64,000 bases of DNA from Variovorax boronicumulans (GCF_019352895.1 NZ_JAAAFX010000009.1:390764-454763), one strand, 5' to 3'; numbered from the stretch's first letter, positions 1-11,896 are shown. A program made the numbers and translations. Notes: generated from the letters alone by a model not told the origin.

Positions 1-706
1 CATCGAGCAGTGCGACCGCGTAGCGCGCGCTGACCTCCGGCGGCACGCCGTAGCGCAGCAGGCTGTCGACCGAGAACTCGCCCAGCACCATGCCGGCGAA
101 CAAGCCCTGGTCGAACAGGGGGATATGCAGCTGCAGCATGCCGGGCGGCTCGCCACCGGCCACCGGCTGCGAGAACACCGGCTGGCGCAGTTCGCGGGCC
201 AGCGCGTAGTTGCTCTCGATGTCGCCGGGCCGCAGCACCTCTTCAAGCGCGTGCTGCTGGGCGGGCGGCACGCCGGGCGCCGCGTAATTGGCCTTGAAGC
301 GCCGACGGTCATCGATCCAGCTGATGGCCTGCAACTCGGGATACTGGCTGATCAGGGACTCGGCGCGGCTGGTGAATTCGGCTGCGTCGATCTCGCGGTT
401 CGAGGCGTCGCGGGCGATGCGCATCAGCTGTTCCTGGCGTTCGAGCAGGCGCAGCCGCAGGCGCTGCTGTGCGTACTCGACGTCGCGCTTGACCGACTCC
501 TGCTCGCGCTCGATCTCCTCGGCGCGCAAGTACCAGAAGGCGCAGACGATGGCCGCGAGGAACAGCATCACGGCGGCCAGGGGCGCGAGCATCGCGACGG
601 TGTCCTGCAGTACCGGCGTCTGGCGCTTCCACCAACGCCGCCACCAGGAAAGGGGCGACGATTTGACGGCGCTGCGGGCGGCGGCGAGCGGACTGAAGAA
701 GGGCAT
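1..706 (-). CDS. Membrane sensor (probable PAS/histidine kinase), N-terminal part
   Basis: About 235 codons are visible; the gene runs off the left edge, so the C-terminal half is unseen. It starts at an ATG (706) divergent from aceE. The N-terminus is basic and Trp-rich (WWRRWWKR, residues 21-28), followed by one hydrophobic helix at about 37-60, then a charged coiled coil (about 61-100) and a sensor-like region with an ISWIDDRRRF stretch. A membrane anchor, coiled coil and small sensing domain fit the front of a two-component sensor kinase, often found beside aceE in Comamonadaceae. No catalytic H-box or ATPase motif is inside the window, so the kinase call is inference; a diguanylate cyclase or chemoreceptor remains possible. 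Confidence 0.6.
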   Translation of the reverse strand, partial: MPFFSPLAAARSAVKSSPLSWWRRWWKRQTPVLQDTVAMLAPLAAVMLFLAAIVCAFWYLRAEEIEREQESVKRDVEYAQQRLRLRLLERQEQLMRIARDASNREIDAAEFTSRAESLISQYPELQAISWIDDRRRFKANYAAPGVPPAQQHALEEVLRPGDIESNYALARELRQPVFSQPVAGGEPPGMLQLHIPLFDQGLFAGMVLGEFSVDSLLRYGVPPEVSARYAVALLD

Positions 707-917
707 CTCTCGAGTGTAGGGGAACCCCTAGTGAGACCGATGCGGTGGGTTCATCAAAAGCGTTCAGACTGGCAACGGCGTGCCGCCCATCGCCATCGCC
801 ATGAACACAAGTTATTTCACATTAAGAAAAGACAAAACACCATTTGAAATTTGACCTGTTCTGTGCGACATTTCCGCCCAGTTTCAGATCCACAGCCACG
901 CCCACAAGGAGACAAGC
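707..917. promoter_or_regulatory. Divergent promoter region, sensor gene / aceE
   Basis: This 211-bp gap separates two divergent starts. It is notably AT-rich from about 808 to 856 against the GC-rich surroundings, including TTATTTCACATTAAG and a TTGACC at 851-856 that could be a -35 element, though no good -10 follows at the right distance. I see no gene and no clear PdhR-like operator. A good ribosome-binding site (AAGGAG, 906-911) precedes aceE. Confidence 0.45.
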
Positions 918-3647
<2,730 letters not shown>

Positions 3648-3694
3648 GAATCAACCCGAACAACCGACGCGCCCGACGGGCGGGAGACAACGAT

Positions 3695-5383
3695 ATGGCA
3701 GCAGTGGAAGTGAAAGTGCCCGACATCGGCGATTTCGATGAAGTCGCGGTGATCGAGGTGCTGGTGAAAGTGGGCGACACGGTGAAGGCCGAGCAGTCGC
3801 TGATCACGGTGGAGTCCGACAAGGCCTCGATGGAGATCCCGTCGTCGACCGCCGGTGTCGTCAAGGAACTCAAGGTCGCGATGGGCGACAAGATCAAGCA
3901 GGGCTCGGTCGTGCTGGTGCTGGAAGCCGAAGGCGCGGGCGAAGCCGCTGCGCCGGCGCCGGCTCCCGCGGCTGCGGCTGCGGCACCGGCACCCGCGCAG
4001 GCGGCGGCACCGGCGCCCAGCGCCGCGCCCGCACCCGCGGCGTCGGCCGGGCCGGTCGACGTCAAGGTCCCCGACATCGGCGACTTCAAGGACGTTTCGG
4101 TGATCGAGCTGCTGGTCAAGCCGGGCGACACGATCGCAGCCGACCAGTCGCTGATCACGGTGGAATCGGACAAGGCCTCGATGGAGATCCCGTCGTCGGC
4201 GGCCGGCGTGCTCAAGGAGCTGAAGGTCAAGATCGGCGATGTCGTGAACATCGGCGACCTGATCGCGGTGCTCGAAGGCACCGCTGGCGCCGCACCGGCA
4301 CCGGCACCGGCCGCAGCGCCGGCGGAAGCCCCCGCGCCCGCGCCCGCAGCGGCTGCGGCAGCACCCGCCGTGGCCACGGCCTCGGCACCCGCACCGGCGC
4401 CCTCGGCGGCACCGGCGGCGCACAACCCGACCACGGCTCCCACCGGCAGCCTGCCGCATGCCTCACCCTCGATCCGCAAGTTCGCGCGCGAGCTCGGCGT
4501 GCCGCTGGAAGAGGTCAAGGGTTCGGGCCCGAAGGGCCGGATCACGCAGGAAGACGTCCAGGCCTTCACCAAGGCCGTGATGAGCGGCGCAGCCAGCACC
4601 AAGGCCTCCGCGGCCAAGGCGCCGGCGGGCGGTGGCGGCGACGGCGCAGCGCTGGGCCTCATTCCATGGCCGAAGGTCGACTTCACCAAGTTCGGCACGG
4701 TCGAGCGCAAGGAGCTGTCACGCATCAAGAAGCTCAGCGGCGCCAACCTGCACCGCAACTGGGTGATGATCCCGCACGTCACCAACAACGACGAGGCCGA
4801 CATCACCGCGCTGGAAGCCTTCCGCGTGGCGACCAACAAGGAGAACGAGAAATCGGGCGTGAAGGTCACCATGCTGGCCTTCGTGATCAAGGCCGTGGTC
4901 TCGGCGCTGAAGAAGTTCCCCGAGTTCAACGCCAGCCTGGACGGCGACACGCTGGTCTACAAGCAGTACTACAACGTCGGCTTCGCGGCCGACACGCCCA
5001 ACGGGCTGGTGGTGCCGGTGCTCAAGGATGCCGACAAGAAGGGCATTTTGCAGATCAGCCAGGAGATGGGCGAACTCGCCAAGAAGGCGCGCGACGGCAA
5101 GCTCGGCGGTGCCGACATGCAGGGCGGCTGCTTCTCGATCAGCTCGCTGGGCGGCATCGGCGGCACGCACTTCACGCCCATCATCAATGCGCCCGAAGTC
5201 GCGATCCTAGGCCTGTCGAAGAGCGCGATGAAGCCGGTGTGGGACGGCAAGCAGTTCGTGCCGCAGCTCACGCTGCCGCTGTCGCTGTCGTACGACCACC
5301 GCGTGATCGACGGCGCCTCGGCCGCGCGCTTCAATGCGTACCTCGGCCAAGTGTTGGCGGACTTCCGCCGCGTGCTGCTCTGA
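3695..5383 (+). CDS. aceF: Pyruvate dehydrogenase E2, dihydrolipoamide acetyltransferase
   Basis: The 562-residue core enzyme of the pyruvate dehydrogenase complex transfers acetyl from lipoyl-lysine to CoA. Two lipoyl domains are visible (about 3-78 and 120-193), each with the ESDKAS lipoylation motif (first lipoyl Lys is K43), against three in E. coli. They are joined by long Ala/Pro linkers. An E3/E1-binding domain follows (PSIRKFARELGVPLEEV, about 259-295), then the acetyltransferase domain ending with the active-site YDHRVIDG motif. The first lipoyl domain is almost identical to the one fused to LpdA downstream. A GGGAGA (3683-3688) sits upstream of the ATG. Confidence 0.97.
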   Translation: MAAVEVKVPDIGDFDEVAVIEVLVKVGDTVKAEQSLITVESDKASMEIPSSTAGVVKELKVAMGDKIKQGSVVLVLEAEGAGEAAAPAPAPAAAAAAPAPAQAAAPAPSAAPAPAASAGPVDVKVPDIGDFKDVSVIELLVKPGDTIAADQSLITVESDKASMEIPSSAAGVLKELKVKIGDVVNIGDLIAVLEGTAGAAPAPAPAAAPAEAPAPAPAAAAAAPAVATASAPAPAPSAAPAAHNPTTAPTGSLPHASPSIRKFARELGVPLEEVKGSGPKGRITQEDVQAFTKAVMSGAASTKASAAKAPAGGGGDGAALGLIPWPKVDFTKFGTVERKELSRIKKLSGANLHRNWVMIPHVTNNDEADITALEAFRVATNKENEKSGVKVTMLAFVIKAVVSALKKFPEFNASLDGDTLVYKQYYNVGFAADTPNGLVVPVLKDADKKGILQISQEMGELAKKARDGKLGGADMQGGCFSISSLGGIGGTHFTPIINAPEVAILGLSKSAMKPVWDGKQFVPQLTLPLSLSYDHRVIDGASAARFNAYLGQVLADFRRVLL

Positions 5384-5399
5384 GAACAAGGAACCCGAG

Positions 5400-7232
5400 A
5401 TGAGTGAACAACAGATCAAGGTTCCGGACATCGGCGACTTCGACGAGGTCGCGGTGATCGAGGTGCTGGTGAAGGTGGGCGACACGGTCAAGGCCGAGCA
5501 GTCGCTGATCACCGTGGAGTCGGACAAGGCCTCGATGGAGATCCCCTCGTCGGCCGCGGGCACGGTGAAGGCCGTGGCCGTGAAGATCGGCGACAAGATC
5601 AAGCAGGGCTCGGTGGTGCTGACGCTGGAGGTGGCGGAAGGTGCTGCGGCAGCCCCTGCGGCTGCGCCCGCACCGGCGCCCTCTGCAGCAGCGCCGGCCG
5701 CCAAGGCCGCGGCACCTGCGCCCGCACTGGCCCCCACGGCCGCGCCCATCGTGTCGAGCTACGGCGGCCAGGTCGACGTCGAGTGCGACGTGGTCGTGCT
5801 CGGTGCCGGCCCCGGCGGCTACTCTGCCGCCTTCCGCGCGGCCGACCTCGGTCTCAAGGTGGTGCTGATCGAGCGCTATGCCACGCTGGGCGGCGTCTGC
5901 CTCAACGTGGGCTGCATCCCGTCGAAGGCACTGCTGCACGTGGCCTCGGTGATGGACGAGGTCAAGCACTTCGCCGACCTGGGCGTGGACTTCGGTGCGC
6001 CGACCATCGATCGCGCCAAGCTGCTGGGCCACAAGAACAAGGTGGTGGGCAAGCTCACCGGCGGCCTCACGGCCATGGCCAAGATGCGCAAGGTGACGGT
6101 GGTGCGCGGCGTGGGCAGCTTCATCGACGCGAACCACCTCGAGGTCGACGAGACCTCGGGCACGGGCTGGGACACCAGCGGCAAGAAGCAGGTCGTGAAG
6201 TTCCGCAACGCGATCATCGCGGCCGGTTCGCAGTCCGTGAGCCTGCCCTTCATGCCCAAGGACGACCCGCGCATCGTCGACTCGACCGGTGCGCTGGAGA
6301 TGGGCATCGAGCCCAAGCGCATGCTGATCCTGGGCGGCGGCATCATCGGCCTGGAAATGGGCACGGTGTATTCGTCGCTGGGCGCGCGCCTGGACGTGGT
6401 CGAGATGCTCGACGGCCTGATGCAGGGCGCCGACCGCGACCTGGTGAAGGTCTGGCAGAAGATGAACGCGCCGCGCTTCGACAACATCATGCTGAAGACC
6501 AAGACCGTGGGCGCCGAGGCGACCAAGGACGGCATCAAGGTCACCTTCGAAGGCGAGAACGCGCCCAAGGAGCCGCAGCTGTACGACCTGGTGCTGCAGG
6601 CCGTGGGCCGCAGCCCCAACGGCAAGAAGATCGGCGCCGAGAAGGCCGGCGTGACCGTGACCGACCGCGGCTTCATCCCGGTCGACATCCAGATGCGCAC
6701 CAACGTGCCCAACATCTTCGCCATCGGCGACATCGTGGGCCAGCCCATGCTGGCGCACAAGGCGGTGCACGAGGCGCATGTGGCGGCCGAGGTCATCGCG
6801 GGCGAGCAGAAGGGCGACAAGGAGCTCTCGAGCGCGGCCTTCAACGCCCGCGTGATCCCGAGCGTGGCCTACACCGATCCCGAGGTGGCCTGGGTCGGCC
6901 TGACCGAAGACCAGGCCAAGGCCGAAGGCATCAAGGTCAAGAAGGGCCACTTCCCCTGGAGCGCTTCGGGCCGCGCGATCGCCAACGGCCGCGACGAGGG
7001 CTTCACCAAGCTGCTGTTCGACGCCGAGACCCATCGCATCCTGGGTGGCGGCATCGTCGGCACGCATGCCGGCGACATGCTGGGCGAGATCGCGCTGGCC
7101 ATCGAGATGGGTGCCGACGAGATCGACATCGGCAAGACCATCCACCCGCATCCCACGCTGGGCGAAAGCATCGGCATGGCCGCGGAAGTGGCGCACGGCA
7201 CCTGCACCGACCTGCCGCCGGTCAAGCGCTGA
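5400..7232 (+). CDS. lpdA: Dihydrolipoamide dehydrogenase with fused lipoyl domain (PDH E3)
   Basis: A 610-residue flavoprotein that reoxidises dihydrolipoyl groups with NAD+. Residues 1-80 form a lipoyl domain (ESDKAS motif), then an Ala/Pro linker, then the FAD domain (VVVLGAGPGGYSAA), the redox-active disulfide CLNVGC, an NAD-binding GGGIIG motif, and the C-terminal His-Glu pair in HPHPTLGE. This lipoyl-E3 fusion is typical of betaproteobacterial and neisserial PDH operons and longer than the usual 470-residue E3. The ATG at 5400 (MSEQQIK) has an AAGGA upstream and lies 16 bp after aceF; the reading frame is open further upstream but that part overlaps aceF and is not coding. A second, unfused E3 serves 2-oxoglutarate dehydrogenase at 18726. 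Confidence 0.97.
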   Translation: MSEQQIKVPDIGDFDEVAVIEVLVKVGDTVKAEQSLITVESDKASMEIPSSAAGTVKAVAVKIGDKIKQGSVVLTLEVAEGAAAAPAAAPAPAPSAAAPAAKAAAPAPALAPTAAPIVSSYGGQVDVECDVVVLGAGPGGYSAAFRAADLGLKVVLIERYATLGGVCLNVGCIPSKALLHVASVMDEVKHFADLGVDFGAPTIDRAKLLGHKNKVVGKLTGGLTAMAKMRKVTVVRGVGSFIDANHLEVDETSGTGWDTSGKKQVVKFRNAIIAAGSQSVSLPFMPKDDPRIVDSTGALEMGIEPKRMLILGGGIIGLEMGTVYSSLGARLDVVEMLDGLMQGADRDLVKVWQKMNAPRFDNIMLKTKTVGAEATKDGIKVTFEGENAPKEPQLYDLVLQAVGRSPNGKKIGAEKAGVTVTDRGFIPVDIQMRTNVPNIFAIGDIVGQPMLAHKAVHEAHVAAEVIAGEQKGDKELSSAAFNARVIPSVAYTDPEVAWVGLTEDQAKAEGIKVKKGHFPWSASGRAIANGRDEGFTKLLFDAETHRILGGGIVGTHAGDMLGEIALAIEMGADEIDIGKTIHPHPTLGESIGMAAEVAHGTCTDLPPVKR

Positions 7233-7256
7233 ACGGCGCGCCCGGCCTGAACGAAG

Positions 7257-7281
7257 AATCCCGCCGCCGGCGGGATTTTTT
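7257..7281 (+). terminator. Rho-independent terminator of aceE-aceF-lpdA
   Basis: Perfect 9-bp stem AATCCCGCC/GGCGGGATT with a 3-base GCC loop, running into six T residues (7276-7281). It lies 25 bp after the lpdA stop codon. Confidence 0.92.
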
Positions 7282-7425
7282 CTAGGTGCGCGGGCGATAC
7301 CATCGAGCGCCCGCTCTCGATCGGTCGGTCACGCCCATCGCCTGACCCTGCCTTGCGCCTTCCGGGCGCTCCCTACCCACGACACCGAGGTTCGTATCCA
7401 AGCCCTGCTCGACACCATCGCCCGC

Positions 7426-8355
7426 ATGGAGCGACCCACCGACGCCGTCCGCATCTTCCACGGGCGCGGCGGCCTGCATCCGGGTTGCGAAGACTGGGCG
7501 CTCGATGCCTTTGCGCCCGTGCTGCTGCTGACCTGCTTCCGGCCCGTCGGCGACGCGGAACTGGCGGCCGTCGGCGAGGCGCTGGCCGCGCGTTGGCGGC
7601 AGCTCGATGCCGGCCCTCTGAACTGGGTCCTGCAGACGCGCGAAGGCGGTGGGCAGACCGAGACGCGGCTGATGGCCGGCGAAGTGCCCGAGGTGCACGA
7701 GGTGACGGAGCAGGGCACGCGCTACCGCGTCCACCTGTTGCAGGGGCAGAACCACGGGCTGTTCCTGGACATGGCTGCGGGCCGCCAGTGGACACGTGCA
7801 TACGTGGCGCAGCGCGCGGCCGCCAACGCCGCGGCACGCGCGGCGGGCGGCTGGGCGCCGGGTCTGAAGGTGCTCAACCTCTTCGCCTACACCTGCGCCT
7901 TCTCGGTGGTCGCGCTGCAGGCCGGTGCTGACCAGGTGCTGAACATGGACATGAGCAGCCGCGCGCTGGCCGTCGGCCAGCAGAACCACCGGCTCAATGG
8001 CGTGCTGAAGGGTGCGAGCTTCCTGGGCCACGACATCTTCAAGAGCTGGGGCCGCATCGGCCGCGCCGGGCCCTACGATCTGGTGATCGCCGATCCGCCG
8101 AGCTACCAGAAGGGCAGCTTCGTCGCCACCAAGGACTACGCCCGGCTGCTGCGGCGTCTGCCGGAACTGCTCGCGCCGCAGGGCCATGCGCTGCTGTGCC
8201 TCAATGCGCCGGAGCTGGGGCCGGATTTCCTGCAGGCGCAGGTGGAGGCCTCGGCGCCGTCGCTGGCCTTCGTCGAGCGGCTGGCCAATCCCTCGTCTTT
8301 CGCCGATGCGGCACCCGATCGCGCGCTCAAGGTCTTGGTCTACCGCGCGGGCTGA
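7426..8355 (+). CDS. Class I SAM-dependent methyltransferase (RlmI/RlmK-like core)
   Basis: About 309 residues of a Rossmann-fold methyltransferase. The SAM-binding loop is VLNLFAYTCAFSVVA, followed by an acidic strand-2 end (NMDMS), and the catalytic DPPSYQKGSF motif that resembles the NPPF/DPPxF motif of rRNA cytosine methyltransferases. The N-terminal FHGRGG segment is typical of this group. Target RNA or protein is unknown. Start choice is uncertain: ATG 7426 is the first ATG after the terminator, yet the preceding codons (VRIQALLDTIA) look protein-like, so a non-ATG start about 15-30 codons earlier is possible. It is a single gene ending at a bidirectional terminator. Confidence 0.8.
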   Translation: MERPTDAVRIFHGRGGLHPGCEDWALDAFAPVLLLTCFRPVGDAELAAVGEALAARWRQLDAGPLNWVLQTREGGGQTETRLMAGEVPEVHEVTEQGTRYRVHLLQGQNHGLFLDMAAGRQWTRAYVAQRAAANAAARAAGGWAPGLKVLNLFAYTCAFSVVALQAGADQVLNMDMSSRALAVGQQNHRLNGVLKGASFLGHDIFKSWGRIGRAGPYDLVIADPPSYQKGSFVATKDYARLLRRLPELLAPQGHALLCLNAPELGPDFLQAQVEASAPSLAFVERLANPSSFADAAPDRALKVLVYRAG

Positions 8356-8366
8356 ACCGGTTGCCC

Positions 8367-8401
8367 CATGAAAAAACCCGCCGATGGCGGGTTTTTTCAT
8401 G
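8367..8401. terminator. Bidirectional terminator between convergent genes
   Basis: Perfect inverted repeat with 16-bp arms (core CCCGCC/GGCGGG, spacer GAT) flanked by A6 on the left and T6 on the right, so it can end transcripts from both the methyltransferase (+) and the NlpC/P60 gene (-). Confidence 0.93.
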
Positions 8402-8423
8402 GGAGACGGCGGGGTCGCCGGCC

Positions 8424-8984
8424 TTACTTGCCGGAAATGGCCGCCGTGGTCTCGGTTTGCGCTTCCTGGACCCGGCGGGCGCCGTCGAAGCGGCGCTGCC
8501 AGTAGCTGCCGTTCATGTCCTCGACCCGGACCTGGGCGCCGCTGCGCGGCGAATGGATGAACTTGCCTTCGCCGACATAGATGCCCACATGGCTGAAGGC
8601 GCGGCGCATGGTGTTGAAGAACACCAGGTCGCCGGGCTTGAGTTCGCTGCGGTCGATCTTCTCGGTGGCGGCGGCCTGTTCCTCGGCGCGGCGCGGCAAC
8701 AGGTGGCCGACGGTCTGGTTGTACATCGCGCGCACGAAGCCGCTGCAGTCGAAGCCGGTCTCGGCTGAGTTGCCGCCGCGGCGGTAGGGCACGCCCAGGA
8801 AGCCCACGGCGGTGACCACCAGGTCGGAGGTGCGGTCGACGACCGTCTGGCTGACGTGCTGGATGTGGCCCATCAGGCCCTTGTCCGTCAGCATGCGCTC
8901 CATGTCGTCCGAGCGGTCCTGCGGTGGGGCGGCGTGGGCCGCACTGGCCAACAGGAGGGAGGCGAGTAGGAGTGGAATTCGCAT
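8424..8984 (-). CDS. Secreted NlpC/P60 (C40) cell-wall peptidase
   Basis: 186 residues with a signal peptide (MRIPLLLASLLLASAAHA) and one NlpC/P60 domain. The catalytic Cys is in ETGFDCSGFVRAMY, the His in FSHVGIYVGEGKFIHS, and the following SGAQVRVEDM completes the fold. This family cuts peptidoglycan stem peptides in the periplasm. The ATG at 8984 is chosen over one nine codons earlier because it begins the signal peptide directly. The gene stands alone, facing the bidirectional terminator. Confidence 0.9.
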   Translation of the reverse strand: MRIPLLLASLLLASAAHAAPPQDRSDDMERMLTDKGLMGHIQHVSQTVVDRTSDLVVTAVGFLGVPYRRGGNSAETGFDCSGFVRAMYNQTVGHLLPRRAEEQAAATEKIDRSELKPGDLVFFNTMRRAFSHVGIYVGEGKFIHSPRSGAQVRVEDMNGSYWQRRFDGARRVQEAQTETTAAISGK

Positions 8985-9209
8985 GGGCTCGTAGGATGGG
9001 GATGACAGCATGCGCCGTCAAATTCAGACGAAGTCGCGATTCTGCATGCAAATGGCTGTGGCGATTGGGGTTTTCGGCTTTTTTGACCATCAAAAATGTA
9101 ACGATGACCCGCCCGGGCGCTGCTGCGCGGCGGGTTGTACCTAGAAGGTTTTCAGTATTCGCCGCGTCCGCGCTGCGGTCCCGTCGCGCGTTCCGCCTCA
9201 AGGAGTTGC
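8985..9209. promoter_or_regulatory. Divergent intergenic region, NlpC/P60 gene / sugar dehydrogenase
   Basis: This gap of 225 bp contains an AT-rich patch (about 9070-9105) with TTGACC at 9083-9088, a possible -35 for the rightward gene, but no convincing -10 at normal spacing. No gene is seen. The last bases hold the AAGGAG ribosome-binding site at 9200-9205. Confidence 0.35.
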
Positions 9210-10352
9210 ATGCATCCGAACAAAAATCCCCGCCGAAGCCTGCAGTACGGGCTGTTGGCGCCCGTTTTGGCCCTGGCCTGCACGGCAGCCCTGGCCCAGC
9301 GCCAGCCCGAGGTGCGGGCGGAGCAGGTCGCCAGCGGACTGCAGAACCCATGGGCGGTGGCTTTCCTGCCCGAAGGCCGCTTCCTGGTCACCGAAAAGGC
9401 CGGGCGCATGCGCGTGGTCGGCGCCGATGGCAAGCTGGGCGCGCCGCTGGCCGGCCTGCCCGCCATCGCGGCCGGCGGGCAGGGCGGCCTGCTCGACGTG
9501 GTGACCGACAGCGGCTTCGCCGGCAACCGCACGGTCTATTTCTGCTTCTCCGAGCCCGAAGTCGGCGGGTCGGCCAACAGCACGGCGGTGGCGCGCGCCC
9601 AGTTGTCGGCCGACGGCGCGCGGCTCGAGGGCACGAAGGTGATCTTCAGCCAGCGGCCGAAGGTGACGAGCAGCGCCCACTTCGGCTGCCGCATCGTCGA
9701 GGCCCGCGACGGCACGCTGTTCGTCACCCTGGGCGACCGCTTCGGCCGCAAGGACGATGCGCAGAAGCTCGACAACCACCTGGGCAAGGTGGTCCGGATC
9801 CAGAAGGACGGCATGGTGCCGCGCGACAACCCCTTCGTGAGCCGCGCGGGCGCGCTGCCCGAGATCTGGAGCTACGGCCATCGCAACGGCCAGGGTGCGG
9901 CGCTGGCGCCCGACGGCCGCTTCTGGATGCACGAGCACGGCCCGCAGGGCGGCGACGAGATCAACGTGCCGCAGGCCGGCAAGAACCACGGCTGGCCCGT
10001 GATCACCTACGGCGAGAACTACGGCGGCGGCAGGATCGGCGACGGCCTGACGGCCAAGGAAGGCATGGCGCAGCCGCTGCACTACTGGGTGCCCTCGATC
10101 GCGCCCTCGGGCATGGTCTTTCTCACCAGCGACCGTTACGGCGCCGCTTGGAAGGGCAACCTGTTCGTCGGTTCGCTCAAGTTCGGCTACCTCGACCGCA
10201 TCGAGCTCAAGGACGGCAAGGTGGTGGCCGAGCACAAGCTGCTGGAGGAGGGCCGGGCGCGCATCCGCGACGTGCGCCAGGGGCCCGACGGCTGGCTGTA
10301 TGTGCTGACCGACGAGGCCGACGGCAAGCTGCTGCGCCTGCGGCCGCGCTGA
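9210..10352 (+). CDS. Secreted PQQ-dependent aldose/sorbosone-type dehydrogenase
   Basis: 380 residues: an N-terminal export signal (about 1-29, ending AALAQ), then a six-bladed beta-propeller of the soluble glucose dehydrogenase/YliI type. Recognisable segments are the NPWAVAFLPEGRFLVTEK start of blade one, GGQGGLLDV, the GDRFGRKDDAQ loop, EIWSYGHRNGQG and the EHGPQGGDEIN motif with PQQ/calcium-site residues. It would oxidise aldose sugars in the periplasm using pyrroloquinoline quinone. The substrate and whether the strain makes PQQ cannot be read here. ATG 9210 is set by a good AAGGAG four bases upstream and by the signal peptide. Confidence 0.9.
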   Translation: MHPNKNPRRSLQYGLLAPVLALACTAALAQRQPEVRAEQVASGLQNPWAVAFLPEGRFLVTEKAGRMRVVGADGKLGAPLAGLPAIAAGGQGGLLDVVTDSGFAGNRTVYFCFSEPEVGGSANSTAVARAQLSADGARLEGTKVIFSQRPKVTSSAHFGCRIVEARDGTLFVTLGDRFGRKDDAQKLDNHLGKVVRIQKDGMVPRDNPFVSRAGALPEIWSYGHRNGQGAALAPDGRFWMHEHGPQGGDEINVPQAGKNHGWPVITYGENYGGGRIGDGLTAKEGMAQPLHYWVPSIAPSGMVFLTSDRYGAAWKGNLFVGSLKFGYLDRIELKDGKVVAEHKLLEEGRARIRDVRQGPDGWLYVLTDEADGKLLRLRPR

Positions 10353-10361
10353 GCCACGGGC

Positions 10362-11129
10362 TCAGGGGGCGCAGCGCGGCAGCGGCAGGGTCGGCAGCAG
10401 CGCGGTCCAGAGCCGGTGCCACGGCGCCCAGTCGTGGCCTCCCTCGGTGGTGAGCACATGGTCGGCCGGCAGCACCGCGGCCAGCAGGCCGTTGGGCGCC
10501 GCGAAACGGTCGGCCCTGCCATAGCCCAGCCACAGCGGCGGCAGCGTGCTCGCCGAGGGCGACGCATAGCCCTGGAGCGACGTCCACAAAGCCGTCTCGC
10601 GCTGTAGACGATCGTCCCCGGGCGGCACCGCCGCCGGATGCCAGCTGCGCAGGCCGCCGGCCTTTGCCACGTCATCGGCCACCGCCGGCTCGCCCAGGTA
10701 GGGCGCGAGCGCCACCAGGCCGGCAATCTCGCCGGGCCGTTCCTGGGCGTAGACCAGCCCGCCGAAGCCGCCCAGCGAGATGCCGACGAGCCAGATCGCG
10801 CGGTAGCCGCGGGCCCGGGCCGGCGCGATCACGTCCTGCCGCAGGCGTTCGACGAACGTGCCCTTCTCGTAGTAACCCAGGTGGGCATCGACGCGCAGCA
10901 CGTCGACCGCGAGCCGCTGGTCCTGCACCGCGCGCACGAAGCCTTCGCGCACGAACTCGTCGGGGTGCGAGTGCACGCCGGGCAGCATCACGAGCAGCGT
11001 GTCGGGGTGCAGCGCGCAGTCGCTCGGGTCGCTCAAGATGTACAGGGGCGCATCGGCCGAGCGCAGGTTGGCACAGCCGGCCAGCAGGCCCAGGGCGAGG
11101 AGTGCGGCGAGCGGGTGGAAGGGCTTCAT
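10362..11129 (-). CDS. Lipoprotein alpha/beta hydrolase
   Basis: 255 residues beginning with a lipoprotein signal: MKPFHPLAALLALGLL followed by a lipobox LLAGC, so mature Cys is about residue 18. An alpha/beta-hydrolase fold follows with the strand VMLPGVHSH and the nucleophile elbow GISLGGFGG (Ser in the middle); a late GGHDW supplies the likely catalytic His. Substrate unknown; esterase or thioesterase is possible. The upstream in-frame ATG (11231) would add 34 residues and overlap the divergent promoter, so the signal-peptide ATG is preferred. It ends 9 bp from the convergent sugar dehydrogenase. Confidence 0.82.
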   Translation of the reverse strand: MKPFHPLAALLALGLLAGCANLRSADAPLYILSDPSDCALHPDTLLVMLPGVHSHPDEFVREGFVRAVQDQRLAVDVLRVDAHLGYYEKGTFVERLRQDVIAPARARGYRAIWLVGISLGGFGGLVYAQERPGEIAGLVALAPYLGEPAVADDVAKAGGLRSWHPAAVPPGDDRLQRETALWTSLQGYASPSASTLPPLWLGYGRADRFAAPNGLLAAVLPADHVLTTEGGHDWAPWHRLWTALLPTLPLPRCAP

Positions 11130-11229
11130 GGGAGAGGGGGCGGGGGTCTGCCGGTGCGTCTCGCGATACGGTCTAATTCTGCGCTGCACGGGCCGAAGTC
11201 GCCCGTCCTGTTTTTCCGAAGGATTCCCC

Positions 11230-11835
11230 ATGCTGCTCGACGTCTCCCTTTCCCAACTCGTTCTGGTCGACTACCAGGCGCGCCTGATGCCCGCGATCTT
11301 CGAAGCCGACGCGACCGCCGCCAACGCGGTGCGCCTGGGCAAGATCGCGCAGCTGCTCGAGGTGCCGGTGTTCGGCACCGAGCAGAACCCGTCCAAGCTG
11401 GGCGAGAACCTGCCCGAGATCCGCGCGCTGTGCCAGCGCACGCTGGCCAAGATGCACTTCAGTGGCGTGGAAGAGGGGCTGGGCGAATGGCTGCGGCCGC
11501 CGGTCAAGGCGCCGCAGGGCAATGCGCGCAGCCTGCCCAAGCACCTGCAGAAGCCCGCCGGTGGTGCCCAGGAAGAGCGCGGCACCATCGTGATCGCCGG
11601 CTGCGAAGCCCATGTGTGCCTGCTGCAGACCGCGCTCGACCTGCTCGAGGACGAGTTCGAGGTCTGGGTCGTGACCGACGCCTGCAGCTCGCGCACCGAG
11701 CGCAACCGGGATGCGGCCTTCGACCGGCTGGCCGGCGCCGGCGCCGAGCTGGTGACCACCGAGATGGTGGGCTTCGAATGGCTGCGCACGGCCGAGCATC
11801 CGGCCTTCCGCGACTATCAGGCGCTGATCCGCTGA
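11230..11835 (+). CDS. Isochorismatase-family cysteine hydrolase
   Basis: 201 residues of the isochorismatase-like hydrolase fold. The first strand ends in LVLVDYQ (Asp14, catalytic), and the nucleophilic Cys sits in AGCEAHVCLLQT on the usual strand/helix turn, followed by VVTDACSSR. Family members hydrolyse amides such as nicotinamide or ureido compounds; nothing here fixes the substrate. This form resembles YcaC-like proteins of unknown role. The gene is monocistronic and divergent from the lipoprotein hydrolase, with a TCTAAT element near 11173 that could be its -10. Confidence 0.85.
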   Translation: MLLDVSLSQLVLVDYQARLMPAIFEADATAANAVRLGKIAQLLEVPVFGTEQNPSKLGENLPEIRALCQRTLAKMHFSGVEEGLGEWLRPPVKAPQGNARSLPKHLQKPAGGAQEERGTIVIAGCEAHVCLLQTALDLLEDEFEVWVVTDACSSRTERNRDAAFDRLAGAGAELVTTEMVGFEWLRTAEHPAFRDYQALIR

Positions 11836-11896
11836 GCGGGAAACGGGCAGGGCGGGTGTCAGGCTGCCGAAAGCCCGCCGAACCATGATGAATTCA

